Assembly: GCF_900115775.1 (NCBI RefSeq)
Contig: NZ_FOXS01000004.1
Span: 186,001-250,000, forward strand
Origin: Hymenobacter arizonensis
Lineage (GTDB): Bacteria; Bacteroidota; Bacteroidia; Cytophagales; Hymenobacteraceae
Direction of reading: 5' to 3'
Length of the DNA: 64,000 nt
Position numbers and translations under genes: made by a program. The notes beneath the pieces are model-generated. The model did no database searches. It was given only the letters and a program-made list of their open reading frames with translations, and was not told where the DNA came from. This document shows, piece after piece, positions 18,446 through 25,842 of the stretch. The number at the start of each line of letters is the position of its first letter. The stretch's first letter is position 1.

Positions 18446-19114
18446 ATGACCAGTAAGGGAGGCATGAGGCGGTGGCTGCTGGCTGCGGCCTTGCTGTGGT
18501 TGGGTGCGCTGGGCACGGCCCAGGCCCAGCAGCAAGTGCGGGTGAGCGGCACTGTTTCGGCCGCCGACACGCGCCAGCCCATGCCCGGCGCCACCGTGCA
18601 GGTGCAGCGCACACGCCGCGGCGTGGTAACCGGTGCCACCGGCGAATTTGCTGTAGACGCTCTGGCCACCGACACGGTACTTATTCGGGCGCTGGGCTTC
18701 AAACCCCAACGGCTAACGCTGGGCAACACAGGCCTTTCGCAGCTCGTTGTGCGCATTCAGCTGGTGCGCGACAGCGTGCGCCTGGGCGAAGTACAAGTGG
18801 TTAGCGACCGCGCCGACCGGGCCGAAATCAACCGGGCGCTGCGCAACATGAAGCGGCCCGCTCAGCCGGTGGTAAGCGGGGCCAAGCGCCCGCCCAAGCC
18901 CAAGCCCCTCTTCCCCGTCGACTCTACCGCACCCAAGGCCCCGGTGCCTACCATTGCCAGCCCGGTAAGCTTGATTTATGAGCAGTTTTCGCGGGAGGGC
19001 AAGCAGCGCAAGAAGATGGCGGAAATAGAGGCCCAGCAAAAAGCTGAGAAGGCCAGGAAGGCCAAGGCGCAGTATAACAAGGCGTTTAAGGACAATCGCG
19101 GGTACGAGCCGTAA
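18446..19114 (+). CDS. Secreted carboxypeptidase-regulatory-like domain protein
   Basis: 222 residues. The signal peptide core is MRRWLLAAALLWLGALGTAQA; the first ATG (MTSKGGMRRW) is taken, but the internal ATG six codons later is equally possible. Residues 30-115 form a CarboxypepD_reg-like beta-sandwich (VSGTVSAADTRQPMPGATVQV, then GATGEFAVDALATDTVLIRALGFKP), the fold found at the N-terminus of SusC/TonB-dependent receptors. No plug or barrel follows. The C-terminal half is a Pro/Lys-rich linker and a highly charged helix (KMAEIEAQQKAEKARKAKAQYNKAF). It is a stand-alone periplasmic or outer-membrane adaptor; partner unknown. Confidence 0.82.
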   Translation: MTSKGGMRRWLLAAALLWLGALGTAQAQQQVRVSGTVSAADTRQPMPGATVQVQRTRRGVVTGATGEFAVDALATDTVLIRALGFKPQRLTLGNTGLSQLVVRIQLVRDSVRLGEVQVVSDRADRAEINRALRNMKRPAQPVVSGAKRPPKPKPLFPVDSTAPKAPVPTIASPVSLIYEQFSREGKQRKKMAEIEAQQKAEKARKAKAQYNKAFKDNRGYEP

Positions 19115-19130
19115 GAGGGGAGCAAAAAGG

Positions 19131-19226
19131 TCATGCTGAGCGCAGCCGAAGCATCTCGCGTGCAGTACTAAACCAATCCATTGGATTGCTAACACAGGCG
19201 AGATGCTTCGACTGCGCTCAGCATGA
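19131..19226. repeat. Family A palindromic repeat (REPIN-like)
   Basis: Two 29-nt arms in inverted orientation (left 19131-19159, right 19198-19226) with one mismatch and a 38-nt spacer. The arm core is TCATGCTGAGCGCAG followed by CGAAGCATCTCGC. Related arms occur at about 26.77, 28.37, 29.38, 29.43, 45.12, 47.72 and 53.22 kb. Located just after the stop of the carboxypeptidase-regulatory-like gene. Confidence 0.9.
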
Positions 19227-19286
19227 CGTTTCTTTTACTTACTGCTCATTAATAACTGCCATCTGCTCTTTCGCGTAAGCCCGGAT

Positions 19287-20288
19287 ATGAAAATCGGGTA
19301 TCCCTGCGTGAATGAGGCGATGGATTGCAGCGCCGCCAATACCTTCCGGCTGGCCTCCTATTCGGAAGAGCGGCTGCTGGCCGCTGTGACGGCCAACCTC
19401 ACCTGCCTGCGCCGTATGCTGGAGTGGAACGTGGCCCAGGGGCTGCTTTTTTTCCGGATGGGTTCGGGCATTGTGCCCTTCGGCTCGCACGAAATCAACA
19501 CCTTTCCCTGGCAGACGCACTTTGCGGCGGAGTTCCAAAGCATCGGCGACTACATCAAGGCCAACGACCTGCGCGTCAGCTTCCACCCCGACCAGTTTGT
19601 GGTGCTGAACTCGCCCAGCCCGGACATTGTGCGGCGCAGCATAGAGGAGTTGGTGTACCAAGGCTCGATGCTGGACCTGATGGGCCTGGACGGCACCGCC
19701 AAGCTGCAGATTCACGTGGGCGGGCTATATGGCGACCGGGAATTGGCTATCAGCCGGTTTGCCGCGGTGCACGCCACCTTGCCCGATGCCGTGAAGGCCC
19801 GCGTAGTGGTGGAGAACGACGACCGGCTGTTTCCCCTCCGCGACTGCCTGCACCTGCACGAGCTCACCGGCGTGCCCATCCTCTTCGACAACTTCCACCA
19901 CGAGTGCCTCAACCACGGCGAGCCCATGCCCGAGGCCCTGCGCTTGGCCGCCGCCACCTGGCACCCCACCCGCGACGGCGTGCCCATGATGGACTACAGC
20001 TCGCAGGCCCTGGGCGAGCGCAAAGGCAAGCACACCGACGACCTCGTGGACGAGCGGTTCCGAGAGTTTCTCACCAACCTGCAAGGGCTGGACATGGACC
20101 TCATGCTGGAAATCAAAAACAAAGAAGCCAGCGCCTTGCGCGCCGTGGCCATTCTGCGCGAGCTGGGCCTGAGCGCCCCTGCGCCTAACATTCCCACCCC
20201 GCCGCTCACCCTGCCGCCCGACCCCAACGCGCCCCCAAAAGCCAAGCGCGCCAAGAAAGCAGTTTCGGCCAAAACCGAGGAGCTGTAA
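19287..20288 (+). CDS. uvsE: UV damage endonuclease UvsE
   Basis: 333 residues. UvdE family TIM-barrel endonuclease that nicks DNA 5' to UV photoproducts (alternative excision repair). Typical motifs: MKIGYPCVNEAM at the start, WNVAQGLLFFRMGSGIVPFGSH, RVSFHPDQFVVLNSP (metal ligand His), LQIHVGG, VVENDDRLF, LFDNFHHECL, WHPTRDGVPMMDYSSQ and MLEIKNKEASALRA. These contain the His, Glu and Asp residues that hold the metal cluster. The C-terminus adds a Pro- and Lys-rich tail. Expected to be cytoplasmic and active. Strains of this group often meet strong light and UV (inference from lifestyle). Confidence 0.95.
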   Translation: MKIGYPCVNEAMDCSAANTFRLASYSEERLLAAVTANLTCLRRMLEWNVAQGLLFFRMGSGIVPFGSHEINTFPWQTHFAAEFQSIGDYIKANDLRVSFHPDQFVVLNSPSPDIVRRSIEELVYQGSMLDLMGLDGTAKLQIHVGGLYGDRELAISRFAAVHATLPDAVKARVVVENDDRLFPLRDCLHLHELTGVPILFDNFHHECLNHGEPMPEALRLAAATWHPTRDGVPMMDYSSQALGERKGKHTDDLVDERFREFLTNLQGLDMDLMLEIKNKEASALRAVAILRELGLSAPAPNIPTPPLTLPPDPNAPPKAKRAKKAVSAKTEEL

Positions 20289-20364
20289 GCGCCCTTGGTA
20301 GCAGCCAAGGCTGAGTGACTCGGCTCAGCTTATTATTTGTACATCATTTCCTTTCCCTCTTCTT

Positions 20365-20718
20365 ATGCCTTTCGACCACCTTCACGCCACCGTCAGTGCC
20401 CTCAAAAACGGCCTCACCAGCCTGCCCTTGGGCTCGGCCATCGACAATGTTGAGACCTGGCAGCAGCAGTTTATGCAAAGCGGCGAGCCCGGTCTGCAAG
20501 ACATCGGCCGCGAACTCGGCAACCTGCAGTCCATCCTGACCAGCGGAGCGTTGGGCGCCACCGACATCGGCAATACCCTCTCCATTCTCGGCAACCAAGT
20601 CGCCCAAGCAAGTGCACAGGCGCCCGATGAAGCCAAAAAGCCTCTCACCGAACTAGCCGACCTGCTGCGCCGCCACGGCAGCGACCTGCTGGCCCACGCC
20701 GAAAAAGGCCAGAAGTAG
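20365..20718 (+). CDS. Small hypothetical protein
   Basis: 117 residues, soluble, mostly alpha-helical, no Cys. It has an N-terminal amphipathic segment (FDHLHATVSALKNGLTSLP) and a Gln/Ala-rich centre with short heptad-like patterns (LSILGNQVAQASAQAPDEAKKPLTELADLL). Family not recognised. Start is the ATG 76 nt after uvsE. A very long hairpin follows the gene. Coding potential is supported by codon use like its neighbours. Confidence 0.75.
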   Translation: MPFDHLHATVSALKNGLTSLPLGSAIDNVETWQQQFMQSGEPGLQDIGRELGNLQSILTSGALGATDIGNTLSILGNQVAQASAQAPDEAKKPLTELADLLRRHGSDLLAHAEKGQK

Positions 20719-20727
20719 TCTTCGCTG

Positions 20728-20780
20728 AACGACACAAGAAAGCCCCACCTGGATACCAGGTGGGGCTTTCTTGTGTCGTT
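20728..20780. terminator. 25-bp perfect hairpin, bidirectional terminator candidate
   Basis: A 25-nt arm (20728-20752) pairs perfectly with 20756-20780 around a 3-nt loop. It lies between two convergent genes, so it probably ends both. There is no T-run outside the stem; the TTTC part lies within it. Confidence 0.75.
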
Positions 20781-20820
20781 CTATTTATGAGGGGCCTTGC
20801 TTGCTGTCACAAGCGCCAGC

Positions 20821-21207
20821 CTACGGGTGCTGCTGCCCGTTGCTGCTGCTGCTCCGGCGCGAGCGGCTCGGTACTACTTCGGTTGACTGCCGCGGCCGGT
20901 TGTCCCGGATGATGGGTTGCTCGCGGATATCAGGCTGGGCCGTGGGCGATAGCTCCGGGGTGGCGGCAGGCGTGTAGGCACCTTGGTCAGAGACCTGGCG
21001 GCTGGGTTGAGCATCGCGGTTAGTGGCGGTGCGTTGCACTTGCGATGGCCCCTGAATGGTGCTCTGGTTGAGGGCCGGGTTGACGGGCGGGATGGCCGTC
21101 TGGCCCTGGCTGCCCCCGCGCACCGGGGCAGACGGGTCGAAGGGCACGGTTTGGGCCTGTGCCGTAGCGGTCAGGAGTACGGCCGCGAGTAGTAAGTACA
21201 TTTTCAT
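20821..21207 (-). CDS. Secreted hypothetical protein, Pro/Gln/Ser-rich
   Basis: 128 residues. Signal peptide MKMYLLLAAVLLTATAQA with cleavage near residue 18. The mature part is disordered, rich in Pro, Gln, Ser and Arg, without Cys, and ends in SRSRRSSSSNGQQHP. No family recognised. The 5' part of this gene was copied in a tandem duplication: a decayed copy without a start codon lies at about 22.25-22.48 kb, which supports this being the complete parent gene. Confidence 0.7.
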   Translation of the reverse strand: MKMYLLLAAVLLTATAQAQTVPFDPSAPVRGGSQGQTAIPPVNPALNQSTIQGPSQVQRTATNRDAQPSRQVSDQGAYTPAATPELSPTAQPDIREQPIIRDNRPRQSTEVVPSRSRRSSSSNGQQHP

Positions 21208-21233
21208 AAGAATTGGTAGTAAATGAGTATAAA

Positions 21234-21272
21234 GCCAAAAAGCCGGCTGCTTCCAAGGAAACAGCCGGCTTA
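21234..21272 (-). terminator. Terminator of first Thr/Ser/Gly repeat gene
   Basis: The arms AAGCCGGCTG (21240-21249) and CAGCCGGCTT (21262-21271) pair perfectly. On the minus strand a U-rich tract follows. A closely related hairpin ends the second repeat gene at about 22.50-22.54 kb, as expected for the duplicated unit. Confidence 0.85.
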
Positions 21273-21305
21273 CAAACGCTTACGGCTCTGAGCCGCAAAA
21301 GGTTA

Positions 21306-21917
21306 CTAGTTGTTAGAAGAGCTACGGGTGTTGGTCTTCTTGGTTTTGGTCTTGGTAGCACGACCCGATTTGCGGGTGCTCGAAGAATTGTCGCTGCCCG
21401 ACATGGTGCCGGTGCCGCTGTTATCCATCGTGCCGCTGTTGTCCATTGTGCCCGACGTAGTGCCCATCGTGCCGCTGGTCGTGCCCGACGTGGTACCCAT
21501 CGTGCCGCTAGTGGTGCCCGACGTGGTGCCGCTGGTCGTGCCCATCGTGCCCGAGGTAGTACCCATGGTACCCGACGTGGTGCCGCTGGTAGTACCGCTG
21601 GTGGTGCCCGAAGTAGTACCCATGGTGCCGCTAGTAGTACCCATCGTACCGCTGGTGGTGCCCATCGTGCCGCTAGTCGAGCCCGAAGTGGTGCCCATGG
21701 TACCGCTGGTTGAGCCCGAGGTAGTGCCCATGGTGCCGCTGGTGGTACCCGAGGTAGTACCCATGGTACCCGATGTGGTGCCACTGGTAGTGCGGGCGCC
21801 AGTAGTGGTGCCGCTGGTAGTACCGCTGGTGGTGCCCGAAGTAGTGGTTTGAGCGAAAGCAGCAGTGCTCAGGCCCATGGTCAACAATGCGGCGATTAGG
21901 ATTTTGGTCGTTTTCAT
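21306..21917 (-). CDS. Secreted Thr/Ser/Gly repeat protein, copy 1
   Basis: 203 residues. Signal peptide MKTTKILIAALLTMGLSTAAFA. The mature part (about 24-165) consists of short near-repeats of TSGT and MGTTSGT with almost no charged residue, encoded by degenerate 12-nt repeats. Then comes an Asp/Asn/Ser segment (MDNSGTMDNSGT) and a basic tail (RATKTKTKKTNTRSSS). The composition suggests a flexible secreted or surface polymer rather than an enzyme. Copy 2, about 1.3 kb to the right, shares the signal peptide and the KKTNTRSSS tail but has different repeats. The complementary strand is also open across the repeats; that is a by-product of the repeat. Confidence 0.8.
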   Translation of the reverse strand: MKTTKILIAALLTMGLSTAAFAQTTTSGTTSGTTSGTTTGARTTSGTTSGTMGTTSGTTSGTMGTTSGSTSGTMGTTSGSTSGTMGTTSGTMGTTSGTMGTTSGTTSGTTSGTTSGTMGTTSGTMGTTSGTTSGTTSGTMGTTSGTTSGTMGTTSGTMDNSGTMDNSGTGTMSGSDNSSSTRKSGRATKTKTKKTNTRSSSNN

Positions 21918-22021
21918 GTTCAGTAGGTTAGAAATGTGGAAGGGAAGGGTAGGCTATAAGTTAGAATGGAAAAGGGTGCTTGCTGCTAGGCGGCGACACC
22001 GGCTGCTTGTACGGTAGAGGT

Positions 22022-22145
22022 ATCGATTGCGTTGGCAAAAACGTGATAAGAATCCTTTGTAATATCTATAAAATCAAGAACTTATAATATATTATGTAGC
22101 TCTTATACAGACTATAAATAGCAAAATTGCCGAGCTGTATGCCGG
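22022..22145. other. AT-rich spacer
   Basis: About 120 nt dominated by A and T (AATATCTATAAAATC, TTATAATATATTATG, ACTATAAATAGC) in an otherwise GC-rich window. It holds no gene. It lies between the first Thr/Ser/Gly gene and the truncated sigma copy. It may hold a promoter for the minus-strand repeat gene, but no TAnnTTTG box was identified. Confidence 0.6.
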
Positions 22146-22160
22146 CGTCTTCGAACGAAA

Positions 22161-22245
22161 TGACATAGTTCTTTAACCTTCACGGATTAGCTCGATGGCT
22201 ACAATCAAATCTAAAATCCTATCGCATCGGGTTGGACTCGCTAGC
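22161..22245 (+). pseudogene. Truncated copy of ECF sigma promoter and first codons
   Basis: This stretch matches the region before and at the start of the intact sigma gene at 23.53 kb. Shared: the TTTAACCTTC/TGTAACCTTC motif, ACAATCAAAT, ATCGCATCGGG and TTGGACTCGCTA, which is the TTG start and first codons. It then ends abruptly (TAG/GCG... instead of the sigma sequence) and joins the copied 5' part of the secreted protein gene. It is the left half of a duplication junction and should be non-functional. Confidence 0.7.
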
Positions 22246-22246
22246 G

Positions 22247-22480
22247 GCGTAAGCGCCCTAATCAGAGGCTTAGCGGCTCGGTTGGGCATCGCGGTTGGTG
22301 GCGGTGGGCTACACTTGCGACGGCACCTAAATGGTGTTTAATTAAGGGACCGGTTGGCGGGCGGGATGGCAGTCTGGTTCTGGTTGACCCCGCGCACCGG
22401 TGCCTGAGGCCACGGCTTGAACTCGTGCCGTGGTATTCAGGAATAGGCCTGCCAGCAAGAAATGACTTTTTATAAAGCTT
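22247..22480 (-). pseudogene. Decayed 5' copy of the secreted Pro/Gln-rich protein gene
   Basis: The minus strand matches the first ~78 codons of the gene at 20.8-21.2 kb. Shared blocks include GCATCGCGGTT, TGGCGGTG, CACTTGCGA, AATGGTG, GGCGGGATGGC and CCCCGCGCACCGG. The ATG is lost, there are small deletions, and a TTAATTAAG-like change introduces stops. The homology begins exactly where the truncated sigma copy ends, which marks the junction of a direct tandem duplication. Confidence 0.75.
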
Positions 22481-22496
22481 AGCACCAAGAACAAAG

Positions 22497-22541
22497 CAAA
22501 AAGCCGGCTGCTTCGATAGAAGCAGCCGGCTTTTTGCTTGT
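22497..22541 (-). terminator. Terminator of second Thr/Ser/Gly repeat gene
   Basis: The hairpin AAAAAGCCGGCTGCTTC/GAAGCAGCCGGCTTTTT is perfect and sits just downstream of the minus-strand repeat gene. It is a longer relative of the terminator after copy 1. Confidence 0.85.
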
Positions 22542-22564
22542 TTGCGGCCTTGAACCGCTAATGT

Positions 22565-23206
22565 TTACTGATTAGAAGAACCGCCCTGGCCGGACGAGCT
22601 TCTCGAAGAGCTGCGGGTGTTGGTCTTCTTGGCTTTGGACTTGGTGCCACGGCCCGAGTTGCTGCCGGAACGGCTGCCGCCGCTGCCCGACATGCTGGAA
22701 CCACTAGTGCTGCCGCTGCCACTCGTAGAGCCGCCCATCGAGCCGCTGGTGGTGCCCATCGAACCCGACCCTGAGCCGGAACCTGAGGTAGTACCCATCG
22801 AGCCGCTGCCGCTGGTAGTGCCCGAAGTAGAGCCCATAGAACCGCTGGTAGTTCCCGAAGTGGTGCCCATCGAACCGCTGGTAGAGCCAGCCGTGCTGCC
22901 ACCAGTCGAGCCCGAGGTCGTACCCATCGAGCCGCTGGTGCTGCCGCCAGTGGTGCCACTGGTGCTGGTGCCGCGCGAGCCCGAGGTGCTGCCACTGGTC
23001 GAGCCCATTGTTCCGCTGGTGCTGGCGCCCGAGGTAGTGCCCATCGTTCCGCTAGTGCTGGTGCCTGATGTAGTGCCCATAGAGCCGCTGGTAGAGCCAG
23101 TCGTGCTGCCGCCAGTCGAGCCCGAAGTGGTGCCGGTCTGAGCAAAAGCGGTAGTGCTCAGGCCCGTGGCTAACAAGGCAGCAATCAAAATTTTGGTCGT
23201 TTTCAT
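22565..23206 (-). CDS. Secreted Ser/Gly/Thr repeat protein, copy 2
   Basis: 213 residues. Signal peptide MKTTKILIAALLATGLSTTAFA, differing from copy 1 at two positions. The repeats are richer in Ser and Gly (GSTSGSMGTTSGT, GSGSGSMGTTSGS). The tail RGTKSKAKKTNTRSSSRSSS matches the basic tail of copy 1, then adds GQGGSSNQ. The mature centre has essentially no charge or hydrophobic core, so a folded enzyme is unlikely. Probably a secreted or surface-exposed flexible protein. The 5' flank (GGGGCTTGTACGGCAGG) matches that of copy 1 (GCTGCTTGTACGGTAGAGG). The two copies are about 1.29 kb apart, the period of the tandem duplication. Confidence 0.8.
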   Translation of the reverse strand: MKTTKILIAALLATGLSTTAFAQTGTTSGSTGGSTTGSTSGSMGTTSGTSTSGTMGTTSGASTSGTMGSTSGSTSGSRGTSTSGTTGGSTSGSMGTTSGSTGGSTAGSTSGSMGTTSGTTSGSMGSTSGTTSGSGSMGTTSGSGSGSGSMGTTSGSMGGSTSGSGSTSGSSMSGSGGSRSGSNSGRGTKSKAKKTNTRSSSRSSSGQGGSSNQ

Positions 23207-23470
23207 GTTTAGCTAGTTGAATGTGTGGAAAGGAAGAAGGGAACAATAGGTGGCAACCCGAAGGCCTCTGATAAATTAAAACGGGATTAAGTCGTTGGGG
23301 GCTTGTACGGCAGGCGGGAGGGGGGCGGTTGCAAAAAAAGCCATTAATTATTTAGCTAAAATAATTAAGCACAGCCATTTACAAATGGGAATCTTCCTCA
23401 TTATCCAAGGTTAACAGCTGGCAGTGTTGTGGCTCCTGGCTGGGCATTACTGAAAAAAATGCCACATTTC

Positions 23471-23499
23471 TGTAACCTTCCCAAGTAGGCGCGGTGTCC
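23471..23499 (+). promoter_or_regulatory. Putative ECF-type promoter of sigma/anti-sigma cassette 1
   Basis: TGTAAC (23471-23476), 15 nt, then CGGTGTCC (23492-23499), 35-42 nt before the sigma start codon. The second sigma gene has the same two blocks with exactly the same spacing. A decayed version is seen in the truncated copy at about 22.17 kb. The GTAAC-like -35 is typical of ECF promoters; autoregulation is inferred. Confidence 0.6.
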
Positions 23500-23533
23500 A
23501 CAATCAAATACCCTAAAACCCCATCGCATCAGG

Positions 23534-24085
23534 TTGGACTCGCTATCGGATAATGCATTAATGCTGCGGGTGAAAGCCGGCGACGTGGACCGCATGGGAC
23601 TGCTCTTTGAGCGCTACCATCGGCAGCTCTTTGGCTTTCTCTACCACATGCTGGGCCGGGCCGACGCCAGCGAGGACCTCGTGCAAAACGTGTTCTACCG
23701 CATGCTGAAGTACCGCCACACCTTCACCGGCGACGGCGAGTTTCGCACCTGGATGTACCACCTGGCCCGCAACGTACTTGCCGACTACCTCAAGAAGGAC
23801 CGCCACGCAACCCACCACACCGATGTGGCCGCCCTGGCCGACCACCTCGGCGGAGGCAGCCCCGCCGACGCCGGCCTCGAACAAGCCCAGGACGTGACCC
23901 TGCTGCACCAGGCCCTGGCCAAGCTGAGCCCCGATAACCGCGAAGTGCTGGTGCTGAGCCGGTTTCAGGAGATGAAATACGCCCAGATTGCCCAGGTGCT
24001 CAACACCACCGAAGGCGCCGTGAAGGTGCGCGTGCACCGCGCCATGAACGAATTGAAAACCGCCTACCTACGCATCGAAAATTAA
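23534..24085 (+). CDS. ECF RNA polymerase sigma factor (cassette 1)
   Basis: 183 residues. Region 2 at about 10-90 (LLFERYHRQLFGFLYHMLG, EDLVQNVFYRMLKYR, FRTWMYHLARNVLADYLKK) and region 4 at about 125-180 (LSPDNREVLVLSRFQEMKYAQIAQVL, then EGAVKVRVHRAMNEL). No region 1.1 or 3, as in ECF factors. The start is a TTG: the N-terminus MDSLSDNALMLRVKAGD aligns well with other ECF sigmas, and the TTG and following codons are preserved in the duplicated stub. It lies 8 nt before the anti-sigma gene, so they form one operon. Expected to switch on envelope genes when the anti-sigma releases it. Confidence 0.92.
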   Translation: MDSLSDNALMLRVKAGDVDRMGLLFERYHRQLFGFLYHMLGRADASEDLVQNVFYRMLKYRHTFTGDGEFRTWMYHLARNVLADYLKKDRHATHHTDVAALADHLGGGSPADAGLEQAQDVTLLHQALAKLSPDNREVLVLSRFQEMKYAQIAQVLNTTEGAVKVRVHRAMNELKTAYLRIEN

Positions 24086-24093
24086 GCTACGCT

Positions 24094-25008
24094 ATGAACT
24101 GTGAACGCACCAAAGAACAATTAGTAGACTACCTGAGCAGTCAACTCTCCAGCGAGGAGCAAGCCGCCCTGCAGGCCCACCTAGCCGAGTGCGCCGACTG
24201 CCGCGAAGAGCTGCAAGCCGTGCAGGGCGTGTGGCAAACCCTGGGCAAAGTGCGCGTGCCCGAGCCCAGCGAGCACATCCGCACCGACTTCTACGCCATG
24301 CTCGGCACCTTCCGTGAGTCGGCCAAGCCTGCGCCCGACTACTCGCTCAAGGGCCTGTGGCAATGGTGGCTTGAGCTGCAGGTTCCGCTGCCGCTGCTGC
24401 GGCTGGTGTACAGCGCCTGCCTGGTAGGAGTTGGCCTCATTGGCGGGTATTGGCTGAACGGCCAGCGCACGTCTACCCAGTCGGCCGACCAGCAGGAAGT
24501 GGCCGCTCTGGCCGCCCAGGTAGGCCAGATGCGCCAAGTGATGATGCTGGCCCTCATCGAAAACCCCTCGGCTACCAAGCGCCTGAAAGCCGTGAACTAC
24601 ACCAAAGAGCTGGAAGCCCCCACCGCCCGGGTGGTAGAAGCCCTGCTGAGCACCCTTAACCACGACGACAACGTGAACGTGCGCCTGGCCACGCTGGAAG
24701 CCCTCACGCCGCTGGCACAGGACCCCACCGTGCGCCTCGGCCTGGTGAGGGCCCTCAAGTACCAGGACTCGCCGCTGGTGCAAACGGCCCTGGCCGATGC
24801 CATGGTGCAACTGCAGGACCCCCGCTCGGTGAAGCCGCTGCGCGAGCTGCTGAAGCAGGACAATCTCGAAGAATCGGTGAAAAGCAAAATCGAACAAAGC
24901 ATTCAAACCTTGTCTAACGGCCGGTCTGCCGAGCCCATAACCCCTCCATCCAATGACCAGACTCTCGTTTCTCCCCAGCCTCAGCACGCTGCTTTTGTTG
25001 CTGTCTAG
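24094..25008 (+). CDS. Membrane anti-sigma factor, zinc-finger type with HEAT-like repeats (cassette 1)
   Basis: 304 residues. Zinc-binding anti-sigma motif H29-LAE-C33-AD-C36 in the N-terminal domain, which binds and holds the sigma factor; one transmembrane helix at about 101-121 (LLRLVYSACLVGVGLIGGYWL region); then a periplasmic domain with Leu/Ala-rich repeats (about 165-265: NVNVRLATLEALTPLAQDP, SPLVQTALADAMVQLQDPR, KPLRELLKQDN) that look like HEAT repeats. It overlaps the next gene by 56 nt in a different frame, so its last ~18 codons are shared with the signal peptide region of a DUF4097 protein. The periplasmic repeats are a likely sensing surface (inference). Confidence 0.9.
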   Translation: MNCERTKEQLVDYLSSQLSSEEQAALQAHLAECADCREELQAVQGVWQTLGKVRVPEPSEHIRTDFYAMLGTFRESAKPAPDYSLKGLWQWWLELQVPLPLLRLVYSACLVGVGLIGGYWLNGQRTSTQSADQQEVAALAAQVGQMRQVMMLALIENPSATKRLKAVNYTKELEAPTARVVEALLSTLNHDDNVNVRLATLEALTPLAQDPTVRLGLVRALKYQDSPLVQTALADAMVQLQDPRSVKPLRELLKQDNLEESVKSKIEQSIQTLSNGRSAEPITPPSNDQTLVSPQPQHAAFVAV

Positions 25009-25825
25009 CAGCGTTTGCTGGGCTCAAAGCAAAGAATTCAAGGAGCAAATCAGCAAGGAGTTTACGCTGACGGCCCCTGCCGAGCGCAGCACGCTGGCCT
25101 TGTACAACATTCACGGCTCCGTTGAGGTGCAGGGCTACTCCGGCAACAAGGTGATAGTGGAAGCCACCAAAATCATCCGCGCCAACGACGCCAAAACCCT
25201 GGAGGAAGGCAAAGCCGAAGCCACGCTGGGCTTCCTGCAGCGCAACGACAGCGTGATTGTGTACATGGCCGGGCCCTTCGACTCCCGCCCCCGTAACAAC
25301 TACCGCGGCGAATGGAACCACAAGGAAATAGAGTACCGCTACGAATTCGACTACGTGGTGAAAGTGCCCTACCAGCTCAACCTTCGCATTTCGACCGTCA
25401 ACCAAGGCTCGGTGCAGGTGCAGGACGTGACCGGCCCGCTGAACGTGAGCAACGTGAACGGCCCCATCAAGCTCGCCAACGTGAAAGGCACCACCAAGGC
25501 CCACACCGTGAACGGCAACGTGGAAGCCACCTACGCCGCCAACCCGCCCGGCGCCTCCAGCTACAAAACCATCAACGGGCAGATTAAGGTGAAGTACCCT
25601 TCCAGCCTCGGCGCCGACATGCATTTCAAAAGCATGCACGGCGAGTTCTACACCGACTTCGCCAACGCCGAAATGCTGCCCGTGCAAGTCACCAAAAACA
25701 AGGAAGGCAAGGGCGGCGGCACCGTGTACAAAATCACCAAGGAAACGGCCGTGCGCATTGGCAAAGGCGGACCTGACTTCCGCTTCGAAACCCTCAACGG
25801 CAACGTGACCGTGAGCAAAAAATAG
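24953..25825 (+). CDS. Secreted DUF4097-like protein (cassette 1, first)
   Basis: 290 residues. Signal peptide MTRLSFLPSLSTLLLLLSSS with cleavage after CWA. The mature part is all-beta with repeating strands such as LRISTVNQGSVQVQDVTGPL, NVSNVNGPIKLANVKG, AHTVNGNVEATY and YKTINGQIKVKYPS, the pattern of a DUF4097-type right-handed beta-helix or roll. It ends in RFETLNGNVTVSKK, like its paralogs. Function not established; such genes often follow ECF sigma/anti-sigma pairs in Bacteroidota. The start overlaps the end of the anti-sigma gene, indicating translational coupling. Confidence 0.85.
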   Translation: MTRLSFLPSLSTLLLLLSSSVCWAQSKEFKEQISKEFTLTAPAERSTLALYNIHGSVEVQGYSGNKVIVEATKIIRANDAKTLEEGKAEATLGFLQRNDSVIVYMAGPFDSRPRNNYRGEWNHKEIEYRYEFDYVVKVPYQLNLRISTVNQGSVQVQDVTGPLNVSNVNGPIKLANVKGTTKAHTVNGNVEATYAANPPGASSYKTINGQIKVKYPSSLGADMHFKSMHGEFYTDFANAEMLPVQVTKNKEGKGGGTVYKITKETAVRIGKGGPDFRFETLNGNVTVSKK

Positions 25826-25842
25826 CAAATCAACCAACTACA

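Noticed and set aside
21310..21852. Open frame on the plus strand through the first Thr/Ser/Gly gene (VPLVVPEVVPMVP type)
   Set aside because: It is a by-product of the 12-nt repeat. The minus strand has a signal peptide, a conserved tail and a paralog with the same arrangement.
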